A stretch of DNA of 39,318 nucleotides from Streptomyces sp. ISL-12 (lineage in GTDB: Bacteria; Actinomycetota; Actinomycetes; Streptomycetales; Streptomycetaceae): the NCBI RefSeq assembly GCF_018614415.1, contig NZ_JAGGOO010000117.1, positions 1-39,318 on the forward strand, written 5' to 3'. Below, piece by piece: positions 1 to 8,787 of the stretch (positions within the stretch are counted from its first letter, which is position 1; each line of letters opens with the position of its first letter). The translations under genes and the position numbers were made by a program. The notes under the pieces are model-generated. The model ran no database searches. It worked only from the letters and a program-made list of their open reading frames with translations, and was not told the origin of the DNA.

Positions 1-45
1 GCCCCTGCCCCTGCCCCTGCCGACCCTCCCACCCCGGACTGCCCG
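1..45. promoter_or_regulatory. Six C-runs directly upstream of the Hsp90 start
   Basis: Positions 2-5, 8-11, 14-17, 24-26, 28-30 and 32-35 are runs of three or four C separated by 1-6 bases. The first three form a 6-bp tandem repeat (CCCCTG). The minus strand therefore meets the usual G-quadruplex pattern. No ribosome binding site is obvious before the ATG at 46. Any promoter would lie outside the window. Confidence 0.4.
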
Positions 46-1902
46 ATGACTCTCCCCGACACCGCCGCGAACGCGGCCGGCGCCGATCACACCTTCCAGG
101 TGGACCTGCGCGGCCTCGTCGACCTCCTCTCCCACCACCTCTACTCCAGCCCCCGCGTCTACCTCCGCGAACTCCTCCAGAACGCGGTGGACGCGCTGAC
201 CGCCCGGCACGCACTCCGACCCGCCGTCGACGCGGACGCCTTCGGCATCCGCCTGTACGCCGACGGCTCCGTGGTCCGCGTCGAGGACGACGGTGTCGGC
301 CTCACCGATGCCGACGTGCACGCCTTCCTCGCCACCATCGGCCGCAGCAGCAAGCGGGCCGAGGGGATCGCCGAGCAACGCGGCGACTTCATCGGTCAGT
401 TCGGCATCGGTCTGCTCTCCTGCTTCCTGGTCGCCGACGAGATCCACGTCCTGAGCCGCTCCGCCCGCACCCCCGACGCGCCCGCCGTGGAGTGGCGCGG
501 ACGCGGCGACGGCAGCTACACCGTCCGCACCCTGCCCGCCTCCGCCCGCCCCCGGCCCGGCACCACCGTCACCCTGACGCCCCGCGCCGACGCGGGGGAG
601 TGGACCCGCCCCGCCCAAGTCCACGCCCTGGCCCGGCACTTCGGCTCCCTGCTGCGCCACCCGGTGACCTTCGACGACGGCACGGCGGGCCCCGACGGCC
701 CCGGCGTGCCCGTCAATCCCGAACCCGCCCCCTGGGAGCGCGCCCACCCCACCCCAGGAGCCCGCTCCCGCGCGCTCGCCGCGTACGGCGAGGAGGTCTT
801 CGGGTTCGCCCCGCTGGACACCATCGAACTGGACCTGCCCGCCGTGGGCCTCAAGGGCATCGCCTGCGTGCTGCCCGAGACGGTGCCGGCCGGCCGCCGC
901 CACGGCCACCGCGTGCACGTCAAGGGCATGCTGCTGTCCGAGCAGGCCGAGGAGATCCTGCCCGAGTGGGCGTTCTTCGTCCGCTGCGTCGTCGACGCCG
1001 AGGGCCTGCGCCCCACCGCCTCCCGCGAGTCCCTGTACGAGGACGAGACCCTCGCCGCCGTCCGCGAGGCCCTCGCCGAACGGCTGCGGGAGTGGATCGC
1101 CCGCGCCGCCGCCAGCGACCCCGACCTGCTCGGCCGCTTCCTCCGGATCCACCACCTGGCCGTGAAGTCCCTCGCCGTGCACGACGACGAGATCCTGCGG
1201 ATGCTGCTGCCCTGGCTGCCGTTCGAGACCACCGACGGACACACCACCCTCGACGAGTTCGCCCGCACCCACCGCACCGTCCTCGTCACCTCCAGCGTGG
1301 AGGAGTTCCGGCAGATCGCCGCGATCGCCTCGGCCGCCGGACTCGGCGTCGTCAACGGCGGCTACACCTACGACCGCGAACTCGTCCACCGGCTCCCCGA
1401 GATCCGCCCCGAGGCCACCGTCGCCGACCTCGACCCGGCCACCCTCACCGCCCACCTCGACCCCGTCGACCGGGAGACCGAACTCGCCGCCGCGGCCTAC
1501 CTCGCCCTCGCCCGCGACGCCCTGGCCGTCTTCGACTGCGACGTCGCCCTGCGCACCTTCCAGCCCGCCTCCGCGCCCGCCCTCCTCATGGACAGCCGCG
1601 AGGCCCGGCACGAGCGCACCCGCTCCCGGCTCGCCCGCGAGCAGGAAGGCGGCCTGTGGGGCGACATCCTCGGCGCGCTGCGCCAGGAGGCCCCGCGCGC
1701 CCAGCTCATCCTCAACCAGCTCAACCCGCTGGTCCGCGCCGCCGTCGCCATCGACGAACCGGAACTGGCCCGCACCAGCGCCGAAGCCCTTTACGGGCAG
1801 GCCGCGATGCTGTCCCGGCGCCCGCTCAGGCCCGCCGAGTCGAGCCTCATCAACCGCTCCTTCCTCGACCTTCTCGCCCACGCCCTCCGCAAGGACAGCT
1901 GA
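46..1902 (+). CDS. htpG: Hsp90-family molecular chaperone (HtpG-like)
   Basis: A 618-residue ATP-dependent cytosolic chaperone of the Hsp90/HtpG family, which holds and remodels client proteins through an ATP-driven clamp. The N-terminal GHKL ATPase motifs are all visible: RELLQNAVDA at about 41-50 (catalytic Glu42), VEDDGVGL at 79-86 (adenine-binding Asp) and IGQFGIGLLS at 116-125 (lid glycines). The middle domain carries the RPTASRESLYED stretch typical of the family. The C-terminal third is divergent from E. coli HtpG and ends LRKDS, so there is no eukaryotic MEEVD tail for TPR docking. The length is close to the usual HtpG length. The next gene starts 2 bp after the stop, so the two are almost certainly cotranscribed and probably translationally coupled. 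The family call is firm; the symbol is by homology. The client range is unknown. Confidence 0.93.
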   Translation: MTLPDTAANAAGADHTFQVDLRGLVDLLSHHLYSSPRVYLRELLQNAVDALTARHALRPAVDADAFGIRLYADGSVVRVEDDGVGLTDADVHAFLATIGRSSKRAEGIAEQRGDFIGQFGIGLLSCFLVADEIHVLSRSARTPDAPAVEWRGRGDGSYTVRTLPASARPRPGTTVTLTPRADAGEWTRPAQVHALARHFGSLLRHPVTFDDGTAGPDGPGVPVNPEPAPWERAHPTPGARSRALAAYGEEVFGFAPLDTIELDLPAVGLKGIACVLPETVPAGRRHGHRVHVKGMLLSEQAEEILPEWAFFVRCVVDAEGLRPTASRESLYEDETLAAVREALAERLREWIARAAASDPDLLGRFLRIHHLAVKSLAVHDDEILRMLLPWLPFETTDGHTTLDEFARTHRTVLVTSSVEEFRQIAAIASAAGLGVVNGGYTYDRELVHRLPEIRPEATVADLDPATLTAHLDPVDRETELAAAAYLALARDALAVFDCDVALRTFQPASAPALLMDSREARHERTRSRLAREQEGGLWGDILGALRQEAPRAQLILNQLNPLVRAAVAIDEPELARTSAEALYGQAAMLSRRPLRPAESSLINRSFLDLLAHALRKDS

Positions 1903-1904
1903 CG

Positions 1905-4847
1905 ATGCCCACCACATCCCCACCCCGGAACACGGACGAGCTGTATCAGGCGCTCCAGGAGAACGACCGGCGCCCCTACGGCCGCGCCCGCACCGTCACC
2001 GCCGAGGAACTCGCCGACGCGGCCGAGCGGTTCGAGGAGCCCGTACCCCTGGTCCACGCGCTGTTCGAACTCCAGGAGGCGTACACCTACGGCTCCGAAC
2101 CCCGTAAGTCGCCCGTCGTCTTCGCCCGGCTGCTCACCCTCTTCGACGAGCAGCCCGACCTCTTCGACGAGCGGCTGCGCCACCTGCTGTTCTGGCGGTT
2201 CAAGTGGGTGGCCCACGCCCTGCGCCAGCTGCCCGAGATCCCCCTGACCAGCCTGCGCCAGTGGCTCACCGAGATGCGCGACCGCTACGAGAAGGCGGGC
2301 CTCGGCCTCCAGCCGTACTACGGCCAGGCCTACCAGCTCGCCGCCCACCTCGGCGAGGACACCGACCTCGCCTACGAGCTGTGGGCGGGCCGCGTCCGCA
2401 CCCAGCTCAGCGACTGCGAGGCCTGCGAGATCTGCCAGCGCGCCCGCCACCACCTCGCGGCCGGCGACGACGAGCGGGCGCTGCGCGTCTGGGAGCCCGT
2501 CCTGGCCGGCCAGGAGTCCTGCCAGGAGGAACCGGCCCGCTCCGTCTCGTACGCGCTGCTGCCCCTGCTGCGCACCGGCCGCGCCGACCGGGCCCGCGCC
2601 CTGCACCTGGCCGGCTACCGCGGCTGCCGCCGCAACCCCTCGATGTCCGGGGAGGTCGGCCGGCACCTGGAGTTCTGCGCGCTGACCGGCAACGAGGCCC
2701 GCGGCCTGGAACTCCTCGCCGAGAACCGCACCCTGTTCGACGAGGTCGACTCCCCGCTGGACCAGCTCGACTTCCTCACCGGCGTCGAGGTCCTCCTCCA
2801 GCGCGTCGAGTCCCTCGGCCACGGCGGCCTGCCCGCCGCCGGCCCGTCGGGCCGCACCTGGACGGTGGCCGCCCTGCGCACCGAGATCCACGCCCGCGCC
2901 GACGACCTCGCCGCCCGTTTCGACACCCGGGGCGGCACCACGGTCCACACCGACCGCCGCGGGGACCGCCTCGCGAGGCAACCGCTCCTGGACACGCTGG
3001 AGCTCACCCTGCGCCCCCGCGCCCTCGACGATGTCGCCCCGGCCGCCCCCGCGGCCCCGCCCGCCGCCCGCCCGGCCTCCTCCGACGAGCCGGAGTCACT
3101 CCCCGAACTCATAGTCCAGGCACGGGCGTCGGAGCAGGAGGGGCATCCGGACGCACGGGCCCGCTGGGCGCGGCTGCGCACCCTCGCCGCCGCCCGCGAC
3201 TACACCCACCCCGACGACCCGGCCGTGGGCCCGCTGGTCCGGCTGCGCGCCGACCTGCTGTCCGACGAGGCGGGCCTGGCGTCCGAGAAGGACGAGCACG
3301 CCCTCGCCGCCTCCCTCCACGAAGAGGCCGCGGGGCTGTACGAGGACGCCGGCCGGCCCGGGGACGCGGCGGTCTCGCGCGGCTGCGCCCTGCTCGCCGC
3401 CACCCAGCTCCAGGTGGAGGGCACCGACGCGGACGAGGCGAAGACCTCCGCGCTGACCGCCGCCCACGAGGCGGTCGTCCGCCTGCACGAGCAGACGCCC
3501 GGCCTCGCCCCGTACCAGGAGGCCCGGCTGCTGCGGCTGCGGGCGACCGCGCTCGGCCTGCGCCTGCAGACCTCGCGCGGCGAGCAGCACATCGCGCCGG
3601 TCTTCGCCGAGGTGGACCTGCTGGAGACGTTCGCCACCCGGCACGACCTCGCCGGGCAGCTCTCCGGCGCCCTGCTGCTGCGGGCCAGCACCCACGCCCT
3701 CTCCGGCGACCTGCCCGCCGCCGTCACCGGCATCGACGCCCTCCTCGACCGGCTGCGGACCCACGGCCCCGCCTGGCACCTGCCCCGCACGCTCGGCCTG
3801 CGCGGCCGGCTCCAGCTCGGCCTGCGCGACGCCGAGACCGCCCACGCGAACCTGACCGAGGCCCTGCGCCTGGCCGCGGACTGGCCGGCCGGCACGAGCG
3901 ACACCGCCCGCCTGCACGGCGACCTGGCCGAGACCTGCATGCACCTGGGCCGCCCCGACGAGGCCCTGCGCCACCTGACCCGCTCGGCCGAACTCGACCT
4001 GCGCACCGGCAGCCGTACCGACGCGTTCTGCGCCTACGCCAACGCCGCGCAGCTCAGCCTCGACCTGGGCCGCGTCGAGGACTGCATCGCCCTGCTGGAC
4101 TCCCTGCTCGCCGAACCCGACGTCACCGCCGGAGAGCTGGACGACCGGCTGGTGGCCCAGCTGCGCCTGACCCGCGCCCGCGCGCTGCACGCGGGGGAGG
4201 ACCTCAAGGCCGCCACGGCGGAACTCGTCGCCCTCGCGGCCGAGTCGGCCGACTGGGACGACGACCCGGGCAGCCATGCCATGATCGCCGCGGAGACGGC
4301 CGTACTCCTCGGTGAGTCCGGCGAGTTCGACCGGGCCCGGCAGGCCGCCGGCCAGGCGCTCGCCGCCCACGCCCGCGCCCCGCGCTACGAGCAGCTCAGC
4401 AGTTGCCTGCGGGAACTCGCCCGGCTCCAGGCCCAGCGGCAGGGCCCCGAGGGCCTCGCCGACGCCCGGGCCCACCTCGCCGACGCCGCCCGGGTCGCCG
4501 ACGAGGCCCGCGCCGCCGGACACGTGCCCCAGGGCCGCTCCCTGGACACCGCCCTGGCCTACGAGCACGGCAGGGTCAACGCCTACGCCGGTGCGTACGA
4601 GGACGCCCTCGCCGCCCTGGAGAAGGCCCTCGCCCTGCTCGGCGAACCGGGACCGGAGACCGACGGGGCCGGCGAGTGGGCCGAGTGCGTCCGGCTCGCG
4701 GGCGCCGTCGAGGGTATCTACCTGGAACGCCCCGTCCCGGCCCTGACCCGCCTCGACGCGGCCGTCGCCCGCCTCACCGCCCTGGGCCGTACCGAGGAGA
4801 CCGAACCCCTGACCGCCCTGGCGGCCCGCCTGCGCGACGAGGAGTGA
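1905..4847 (+). CDS. Large tetratricopeptide-repeat protein, partner of the Hsp90 gene
   Basis: A 980-residue soluble, Ala/Leu/Arg-rich helical-repeat protein with no signal peptide or membrane segment. From about residue 480 onward there are successive 34-residue TPR-like helical pairs, for example around ALRLAADWPAGTSDTARLHG and DEALRHLTRSAELDLRTG. TPR domains bind peptides and act as adaptors. Residues 170-178 contain a C-x2-C-x2-C cluster (Cys171, Cys174, Cys177) in a non-repeat N-terminal part, with further Cys at 206 and 241, which suggests a metal site or redox switch. A Pro/Ala linker near residues 375-400 separates the N-terminal part from the repeats. The ATG lies 2 bp after the Hsp90 stop, in a different frame from the much longer spurious extension upstream. 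A role as an Hsp90 co-chaperone or adaptor is my inference from gene order; the sequence alone does not name a function. Confidence 0.85.
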   Translation: MPTTSPPRNTDELYQALQENDRRPYGRARTVTAEELADAAERFEEPVPLVHALFELQEAYTYGSEPRKSPVVFARLLTLFDEQPDLFDERLRHLLFWRFKWVAHALRQLPEIPLTSLRQWLTEMRDRYEKAGLGLQPYYGQAYQLAAHLGEDTDLAYELWAGRVRTQLSDCEACEICQRARHHLAAGDDERALRVWEPVLAGQESCQEEPARSVSYALLPLLRTGRADRARALHLAGYRGCRRNPSMSGEVGRHLEFCALTGNEARGLELLAENRTLFDEVDSPLDQLDFLTGVEVLLQRVESLGHGGLPAAGPSGRTWTVAALRTEIHARADDLAARFDTRGGTTVHTDRRGDRLARQPLLDTLELTLRPRALDDVAPAAPAAPPAARPASSDEPESLPELIVQARASEQEGHPDARARWARLRTLAAARDYTHPDDPAVGPLVRLRADLLSDEAGLASEKDEHALAASLHEEAAGLYEDAGRPGDAAVSRGCALLAATQLQVEGTDADEAKTSALTAAHEAVVRLHEQTPGLAPYQEARLLRLRATALGLRLQTSRGEQHIAPVFAEVDLLETFATRHDLAGQLSGALLLRASTHALSGDLPAAVTGIDALLDRLRTHGPAWHLPRTLGLRGRLQLGLRDAETAHANLTEALRLAADWPAGTSDTARLHGDLAETCMHLGRPDEALRHLTRSAELDLRTGSRTDAFCAYANAAQLSLDLGRVEDCIALLDSLLAEPDVTAGELDDRLVAQLRLTRARALHAGEDLKAATAELVALAAESADWDDDPGSHAMIAAETAVLLGESGEFDRARQAAGQALAAHARAPRYEQLSSCLRELARLQAQRQGPEGLADARAHLADAARVADEARAAGHVPQGRSLDTALAYEHGRVNAYAGAYEDALAALEKALALLGEPGPETDGAGEWAECVRLAGAVEGIYLERPVPALTRLDAAVARLTALGRTEETEPLTALAARLRDEE

Positions 4848-4856
4848 CCCGGCACC

Positions 4857-4881
4857 GGGCGGTCCCCTCGGGGGGCCGCCC
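4857..4881. terminator. Bidirectional stem-loop terminator between convergent genes
   Basis: An 11-bp stem (4857-4867 pairing with 4871-4881, one G-U pair) closes a TCG loop. It lies exactly between the stop of the TPR gene and the stop of the convergent TetR gene. There is no U-tract, as is common in Streptomyces. It could serve both strands. Confidence 0.7.
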
Positions 4882-5541
4882 TCAGGGGCGTGCGGGCAGC
4901 CCGGAGCCGTCCACCGTGACCGAGCGCAGCAGCCGGTCGAGATAGGTGTGCAGCCGGCCCGCCATGTCGTACGTGTCCGGGGCGAGCGCCCACTGCAGCT
5001 GAAGTCCGTCCATGACGGCCGCCGCCTCCGCGGCGACGCCCTCGCAGTCGGTGTCCGCCCGGAGTTCGCCCCGTTCGACGGCTGCGCGCAGGGGCCGGGC
5101 GGAATGGCCGATGACCGTGCGGTAGCGGCGGGTGAAGAACTCGTGCGCGGGGTGGCCCCGTTCGCCCGCCTCGGCGGCCAGGACGTTGAACATCCTGGTA
5201 CGGCCGGGCCGCGCCGCGTTGTACGCGGCGAGGGCGACCAGTGTCTCGAACGCCTCGACGGCGGACCGCGCCTCCGTCGCGAAGAACCGGGCGATGTCCT
5301 GCTCGTCGCTGTGCCGCAGGACCGAGACGAGCAGATCCTCCTTGCTGCGGAAGTGGTGCAGCAGACCGCCCTGGGTGATGCCGACGTCCTTCGCGATCCG
5401 CGCGAGCGAGGAGGCGTGGAAACCCCACTGCGCGAAGTGCTCGACGGCCACGTCGAGGATGCGGGCGCGGCGCTCGTCGCCCACCGCGTAACTGCCGCGA
5501 GCCGCGGATCTACGGGCCCTGGGGTCCTGAGTTCGGTCCAT
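4882..5541 (-). CDS. TetR-family transcriptional regulator
   Basis: A 219-residue one-component repressor. The N-terminal TetR helix-turn-helix is clear at about residues 25-70: RRARILDVAVEHFAQWGFHA, then SLARIAKDVGITQGGLLHHF and RSKEDLLVSVL. The C-terminal all-helical ligand-binding domain is divergent, as usual. It is divergently oriented from an MFS transporter and GH3 glycosidase pair, with 147 bp between starts. Control of those two genes, with a sugar or glycoside as inducer, is the natural inference. The ATG at 5541 is preceded closely by AAGGA. A short imperfect palindrome at 5612-5622 is a candidate operator. Confidence 0.9.
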   Translation of the reverse strand: MDRTQDPRARRSAARGSYAVGDERRARILDVAVEHFAQWGFHASSLARIAKDVGITQGGLLHHFRSKEDLLVSVLRHSDEQDIARFFATEARSAVEAFETLVALAAYNAARPGRTRMFNVLAAEAGERGHPAHEFFTRRYRTVIGHSARPLRAAVERGELRADTDCEGVAAEAAAVMDGLQLQWALAPDTYDMAGRLHTYLDRLLRSVTVDGSGLPARP

Positions 5542-5611
5542 TCCTTCACCCTAGTCCGCGTCCCGGCAAGCCCTCCGAGGGTGTGATTCAAGCCACTTGT
5601 GAAAACATAGT

Positions 5612-5622
5612 ACCTACTCGGT
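5612..5622. promoter_or_regulatory. Candidate TetR operator upstream of MFS/GH3 operon
   Basis: ACCTACTCGGT is an imperfect 11-bp inverted repeat (ACC-A-T-GGT conserved). It lies in an unusually AT-rich stretch between the divergent tetR and MFS starts, about 70 bp from each. It is a candidate only. No confident -35/-10 pair could be assigned around it. Confidence 0.35.
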
Positions 5623-5688
5623 TTGTGCGCTTACCGTGTGGGCGTCGGACGGCGACGAAGCCGTCCCCCTCCCCACTGGAGAGCCGCC

Positions 5689-6975
5689 ATGGCTGTCATC
5701 CCCGACGCCGCGCCGGACGCCGAGTCCCCCGCTCCGGCCCTGTCCGCGCCGCCCCAGCCCGTTCCCGGAACGCTTGTTTTCGGCCTCGCCTTCGCCCAGT
5801 TCGGCGTCATGCTCTCGCTGCTGACGCCGGTGATGGTCACCCTCGCGCTGCGGGTCGCGCAGATCGTCCCGGCGGACGACCGGGGCGCCGCCCTCGGCCA
5901 GGTCCTCTCCCTCGGCGCGATCCTCGCGATGATCGGCAACCCGGTCTTCGGCTCCCTGTCCGACCGCACCCGCGGCCGCTTCGGACGCCGCCGTCCCTGG
6001 CTGGTCGGCGGCATGGCGGCCGCGTTCCTCGGGCTGCTCGTGGTCGCCCTCGGCGGCAGCGTCCCGGTCCTCATGCTGGGCTGGGCACTGGCCCAGCTCG
6101 GCGGCAACGCGGCCCTGTCCGCGGTCGTCGCCGGCGTCCCCGACCTGGTGCCCGAGCAGCAGCGCGGCAAGGTCTCCGGCATCATCGGCATGATGACCTC
6201 GCTGGCGATGGTCGCCGGCACCGTGCTGGCCAACGTCTTCGACGACAGCCTCGCGCTGGCCTTCGTCGTGCCGGCCGTCGTCGGTCTCGCCGGGGTGAGC
6301 TACCTCGCCTCCGTGATGAAGGACCGCCCCGCCACCCCGGGCGCCTTCGCGCCGTACGGTCTCCGCGAGTTCCTGCGCTCCTTCTGGGTCAACCCGAAGC
6401 GGCACCCGGACTTCGCCTGGAACTTCGCCGGCCGCTTCCTGGTCTTCGTCGGCACCTCCTGCGTCACCAGCTACCAGGTGTACTTCCTGATGGACCGCCT
6501 CGGGTACGGCGAGGACGAGGTCTCCGGCAAGGTCCTGATCGGCACGGTCGCCATGGTCGCGGCGGTCGTCGCCGGCTCGCTCCTCGGCGGCGCCCTCTCC
6601 GACCGCTCGGGCCGCCGCAAGCCGTACGTCCTCGGCTCCTCGCTCATCCTCGCGCTCGGCCTGTTCCTCGTCGCGACGGCGTACTCCTTCCCGCTCTTCG
6701 TCCTCGCGATGGTCGTCTTCGGCTTCGGCGAGGGCCTCTACCTCTCGGTCGACGTCGCCCTCGCGGCGGCCGTCCTGCCCGACCCCGAGGAAGCCGCCAA
6801 GGACATGGGCGTCCTCAACATCGGCAACGCCCTCCCGCAGTCCCTCGTGCCGATCATGGCCCCGGCCCTGCTCGCCCTCGGCGGCGGCGGGAACTACGGC
6901 GCCCTCTTCCTCTTCGGCGGCGTCGCGTGCGTGCTCGGCGCGCTCGCCGTCCAGTTCATCCGCAGCGTCAAGTGA
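5689..6975 (+). CDS. MFS transporter (sugar/glycoside uptake candidate)
   Basis: A 428-residue integral membrane protein of the major facilitator superfamily with about 12 hydrophobic helices. The cytoplasmic loop 2-3 signature is visible as GSLSDRTRGRFGRRRPWLV, and the matching loop between helices 8 and 9 as GALSDRSGRRKPYV. Both resemble the GPH/sugar-cation symporter style of loop more than a drug exporter. The start at 5689 is chosen because GGAG (5678-5681) lies 7 bp upstream; the reading frame extends further 5' but without a ribosome binding site. The GH3 glycosidase starts 11 bp after the stop, so the two form an operon, probably importing an oligosaccharide or glycoside that the intracellular GH3 enzyme cleaves. 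The substrate cannot be read from the sequence. Confidence 0.88.
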   Translation: MAVIPDAAPDAESPAPALSAPPQPVPGTLVFGLAFAQFGVMLSLLTPVMVTLALRVAQIVPADDRGAALGQVLSLGAILAMIGNPVFGSLSDRTRGRFGRRRPWLVGGMAAAFLGLLVVALGGSVPVLMLGWALAQLGGNAALSAVVAGVPDLVPEQQRGKVSGIIGMMTSLAMVAGTVLANVFDDSLALAFVVPAVVGLAGVSYLASVMKDRPATPGAFAPYGLREFLRSFWVNPKRHPDFAWNFAGRFLVFVGTSCVTSYQVYFLMDRLGYGEDEVSGKVLIGTVAMVAAVVAGSLLGGALSDRSGRRKPYVLGSSLILALGLFLVATAYSFPLFVLAMVVFGFGEGLYLSVDVALAAAVLPDPEEAAKDMGVLNIGNALPQSLVPIMAPALLALGGGGNYGALFLFGGVACVLGALAVQFIRSVK

Positions 6976-6986
6976 GGCAGCCCGCC

Positions 6987-8759
6987 ATGAAGCCCCAGGT
7001 CCGCGACGAAGGCCACCCCTACCAGAACCCCGAACTCCCCGTGGAACAGCGGGTCGACGACCTCGTCGCCCGGATGACGGTGGCCGAGAAGGCGGGTCAG
7101 CTCTTCCACACCATGCTCGCCATGAAGCCCGACGGCTCGACCGTCGAGAAGGGCGACGCGGGCATGGTGGAGCTGGACACCACCCGCATGCTGCACACCC
7201 AGTACCTCACCCACTTCAACCTCCTGGGCACGTACGAGCCCGGCGCCATGGCGCGCTGGCACAACACCCTCCAGGCGATGGCCGCCGACACCCGCCTCGG
7301 CATCCCCGTCACCCTCTCCACCGACCCCCGCCACGCCTTCACCGACAACGTGGGCGCCTCCTTCGGCGCCGGCGCGTTCTCCGCCTGGCCCGAGCCGCTG
7401 GGGCTGGCCGCCCTGCGCGACCCGGACCTGGTGCACGCGTTCGCGGACACCGTCCGGCGCGAGTACCTGGCGGTCGGCTTCCGTGTCGCCCTGCACCCGC
7501 AGATCGACCTGGCCACCGAGCCCCGCTGGTCCCGGCAGAGCGGCACGTTCGGCTCCGACGCCGCCCTCACCGCACGGCTCGTCCGCGCCTACGTCCGCGG
7601 ACTCCAGGGGGAGAAGCCGGGCCGGCACTCGGTCTCGGCGATGGTCAAGCACTTCCCGGGCGGCGGCCCGCAGAAGGACGGCGAGGACCCGCACTTCCCG
7701 CACGGCAAGGAGCAGGTCTACCCCGGCGGCATGCGCGACCTGCACCTGGAGCCCTTCAAGGCGGCGATCGCCGCCGGGTGCGCGCAGATGATGCCGTACT
7801 ACGGGCAGCCCGTCGGCACCGACTGGGAGGAGGTCGGCTTCGGCTTCAACAAGGACGTCGTCCAGGGCCTGCTGCGGGACCGCCTCGGCTTCGACGGCAT
7901 CGTCTGCACCGACTGGGGTCTGATCAGCGACGCGGAGATCTTCGGCGAGCGGCACGAGGCGCGCGCCTGGGGCCTGGAGTCGCTGTCGGAGGCGGACCGG
8001 GCGGCCCGGGTGCTGGAGGCGGGCTGCGACCAGTTCGGCGGCGAGGCCCGCCCCGAACTCGTCGAGGAACTCGTCGCCTCGGGCCGCGTCCCCGAGTACC
8101 GCCTGGACGCGTCCCTGCGCCGCGTCCTGCGGGAGAAGTTCGTCCTCGGCCTCTTCGACGACCCGTACGTCGACGCCGACCGGGCCGCCGAGACCGTCGG
8201 CCGCGCCGACTTCACCGAGGCGGGCGCCCGCGCCCAGCGCCGCTCCCTGACCCTCCTCACCAACCGGGAGCACACCCTCCCGGTGACCGGACGCCCCAGG
8301 CTGTACGTGGAGAACGTGGCGACCGGGACGGCGGCCGGGTACGGCGAGGTGGTGGCGGACCCGGCGCGGGCGGACCTCGCCGTCCTGCGGCTGCGCACCC
8401 CCTACGAGCCCCGCCCGAACAAGTTCGAGTCGATGTTCCACTCCGGTCGGCTCGACTTCACCGAGGAGGAACTGAAGCCGGTCCTCGACCTGCTGGACAC
8501 GGTACCGACGGTCGTCTGCGTCAACCTGGAGCGGGCCGCGGTCATCCCGGAGATCGCGGAACGGGCCGCCGCGCTGATCGCCGACTACGGCGCCGACGAC
8601 GCGGCGGTACTGGACGTGGTGTTCGGCCGGGCCGAGCCCGAGGGCAGGCTGCCGTTCGAACTGCCCCGTTCCATGGCGGCCGTCGAGGCGTCCCGCCCGG
8701 ATGTCCCCGACGACACCGCCGACCCGCTCTTCCCCCGCGGGGCCGGCCTGCGGCTGTGA
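6987..8759 (+). CDS. Glycoside hydrolase family 3 enzyme (beta-glycosidase)
   Basis: A 590-residue retaining glycosidase of family GH3. The N-terminal (beta/alpha)8 domain contains VSAMVKHFPGGGPQKDGEDP (about 216-235, substrate-binding KHF) and FDGIVCTDWG (302-311). The nucleophile is expected to be Asp309 of TDW. The C-terminal alpha/beta sandwich follows from about residue 390 to the end, with FGRAEPEGRLPFELP near the C-terminus. There is no signal peptide, so it probably acts in the cytoplasm on material brought in by the MFS transporter encoded just upstream. The fibronectin-III domain of longer GH3 enzymes is missing. Beta-glucosidase, beta-xylosidase or N-acetylglucosaminidase activity cannot be separated by eye; the 200s region lacks the NagZ His-Asp dyad pattern I would expect, so the last is least likely. 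Confidence 0.9.
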   Translation: MKPQVRDEGHPYQNPELPVEQRVDDLVARMTVAEKAGQLFHTMLAMKPDGSTVEKGDAGMVELDTTRMLHTQYLTHFNLLGTYEPGAMARWHNTLQAMAADTRLGIPVTLSTDPRHAFTDNVGASFGAGAFSAWPEPLGLAALRDPDLVHAFADTVRREYLAVGFRVALHPQIDLATEPRWSRQSGTFGSDAALTARLVRAYVRGLQGEKPGRHSVSAMVKHFPGGGPQKDGEDPHFPHGKEQVYPGGMRDLHLEPFKAAIAAGCAQMMPYYGQPVGTDWEEVGFGFNKDVVQGLLRDRLGFDGIVCTDWGLISDAEIFGERHEARAWGLESLSEADRAARVLEAGCDQFGGEARPELVEELVASGRVPEYRLDASLRRVLREKFVLGLFDDPYVDADRAAETVGRADFTEAGARAQRRSLTLLTNREHTLPVTGRPRLYVENVATGTAAGYGEVVADPARADLAVLRLRTPYEPRPNKFESMFHSGRLDFTEEELKPVLDLLDTVPTVVCVNLERAAVIPEIAERAAALIADYGADDAAVLDVVFGRAEPEGRLPFELPRSMAAVEASRPDVPDDTADPLFPRGAGLRL

Positions 8760-8787
8760 CCAGCGCGGACCCGGCGGGGGTCACGTC

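Noticed and set aside
492..1904. Very long open frame running through the Hsp90 gene into the TPR gene.
   Set aside because: The part before 1905 is Arg/Pro-rich out-of-frame translation of the Hsp90 gene; only the part from the ATG at 1905 is a real protein.
8768..8782. Small inverted repeat between GH3 and amidase genes (GACCC-GGCGG-GGGTC).
   Set aside because: Only a 5-bp stem; too weak for a confident terminator call although its position between convergent stops is suitable.
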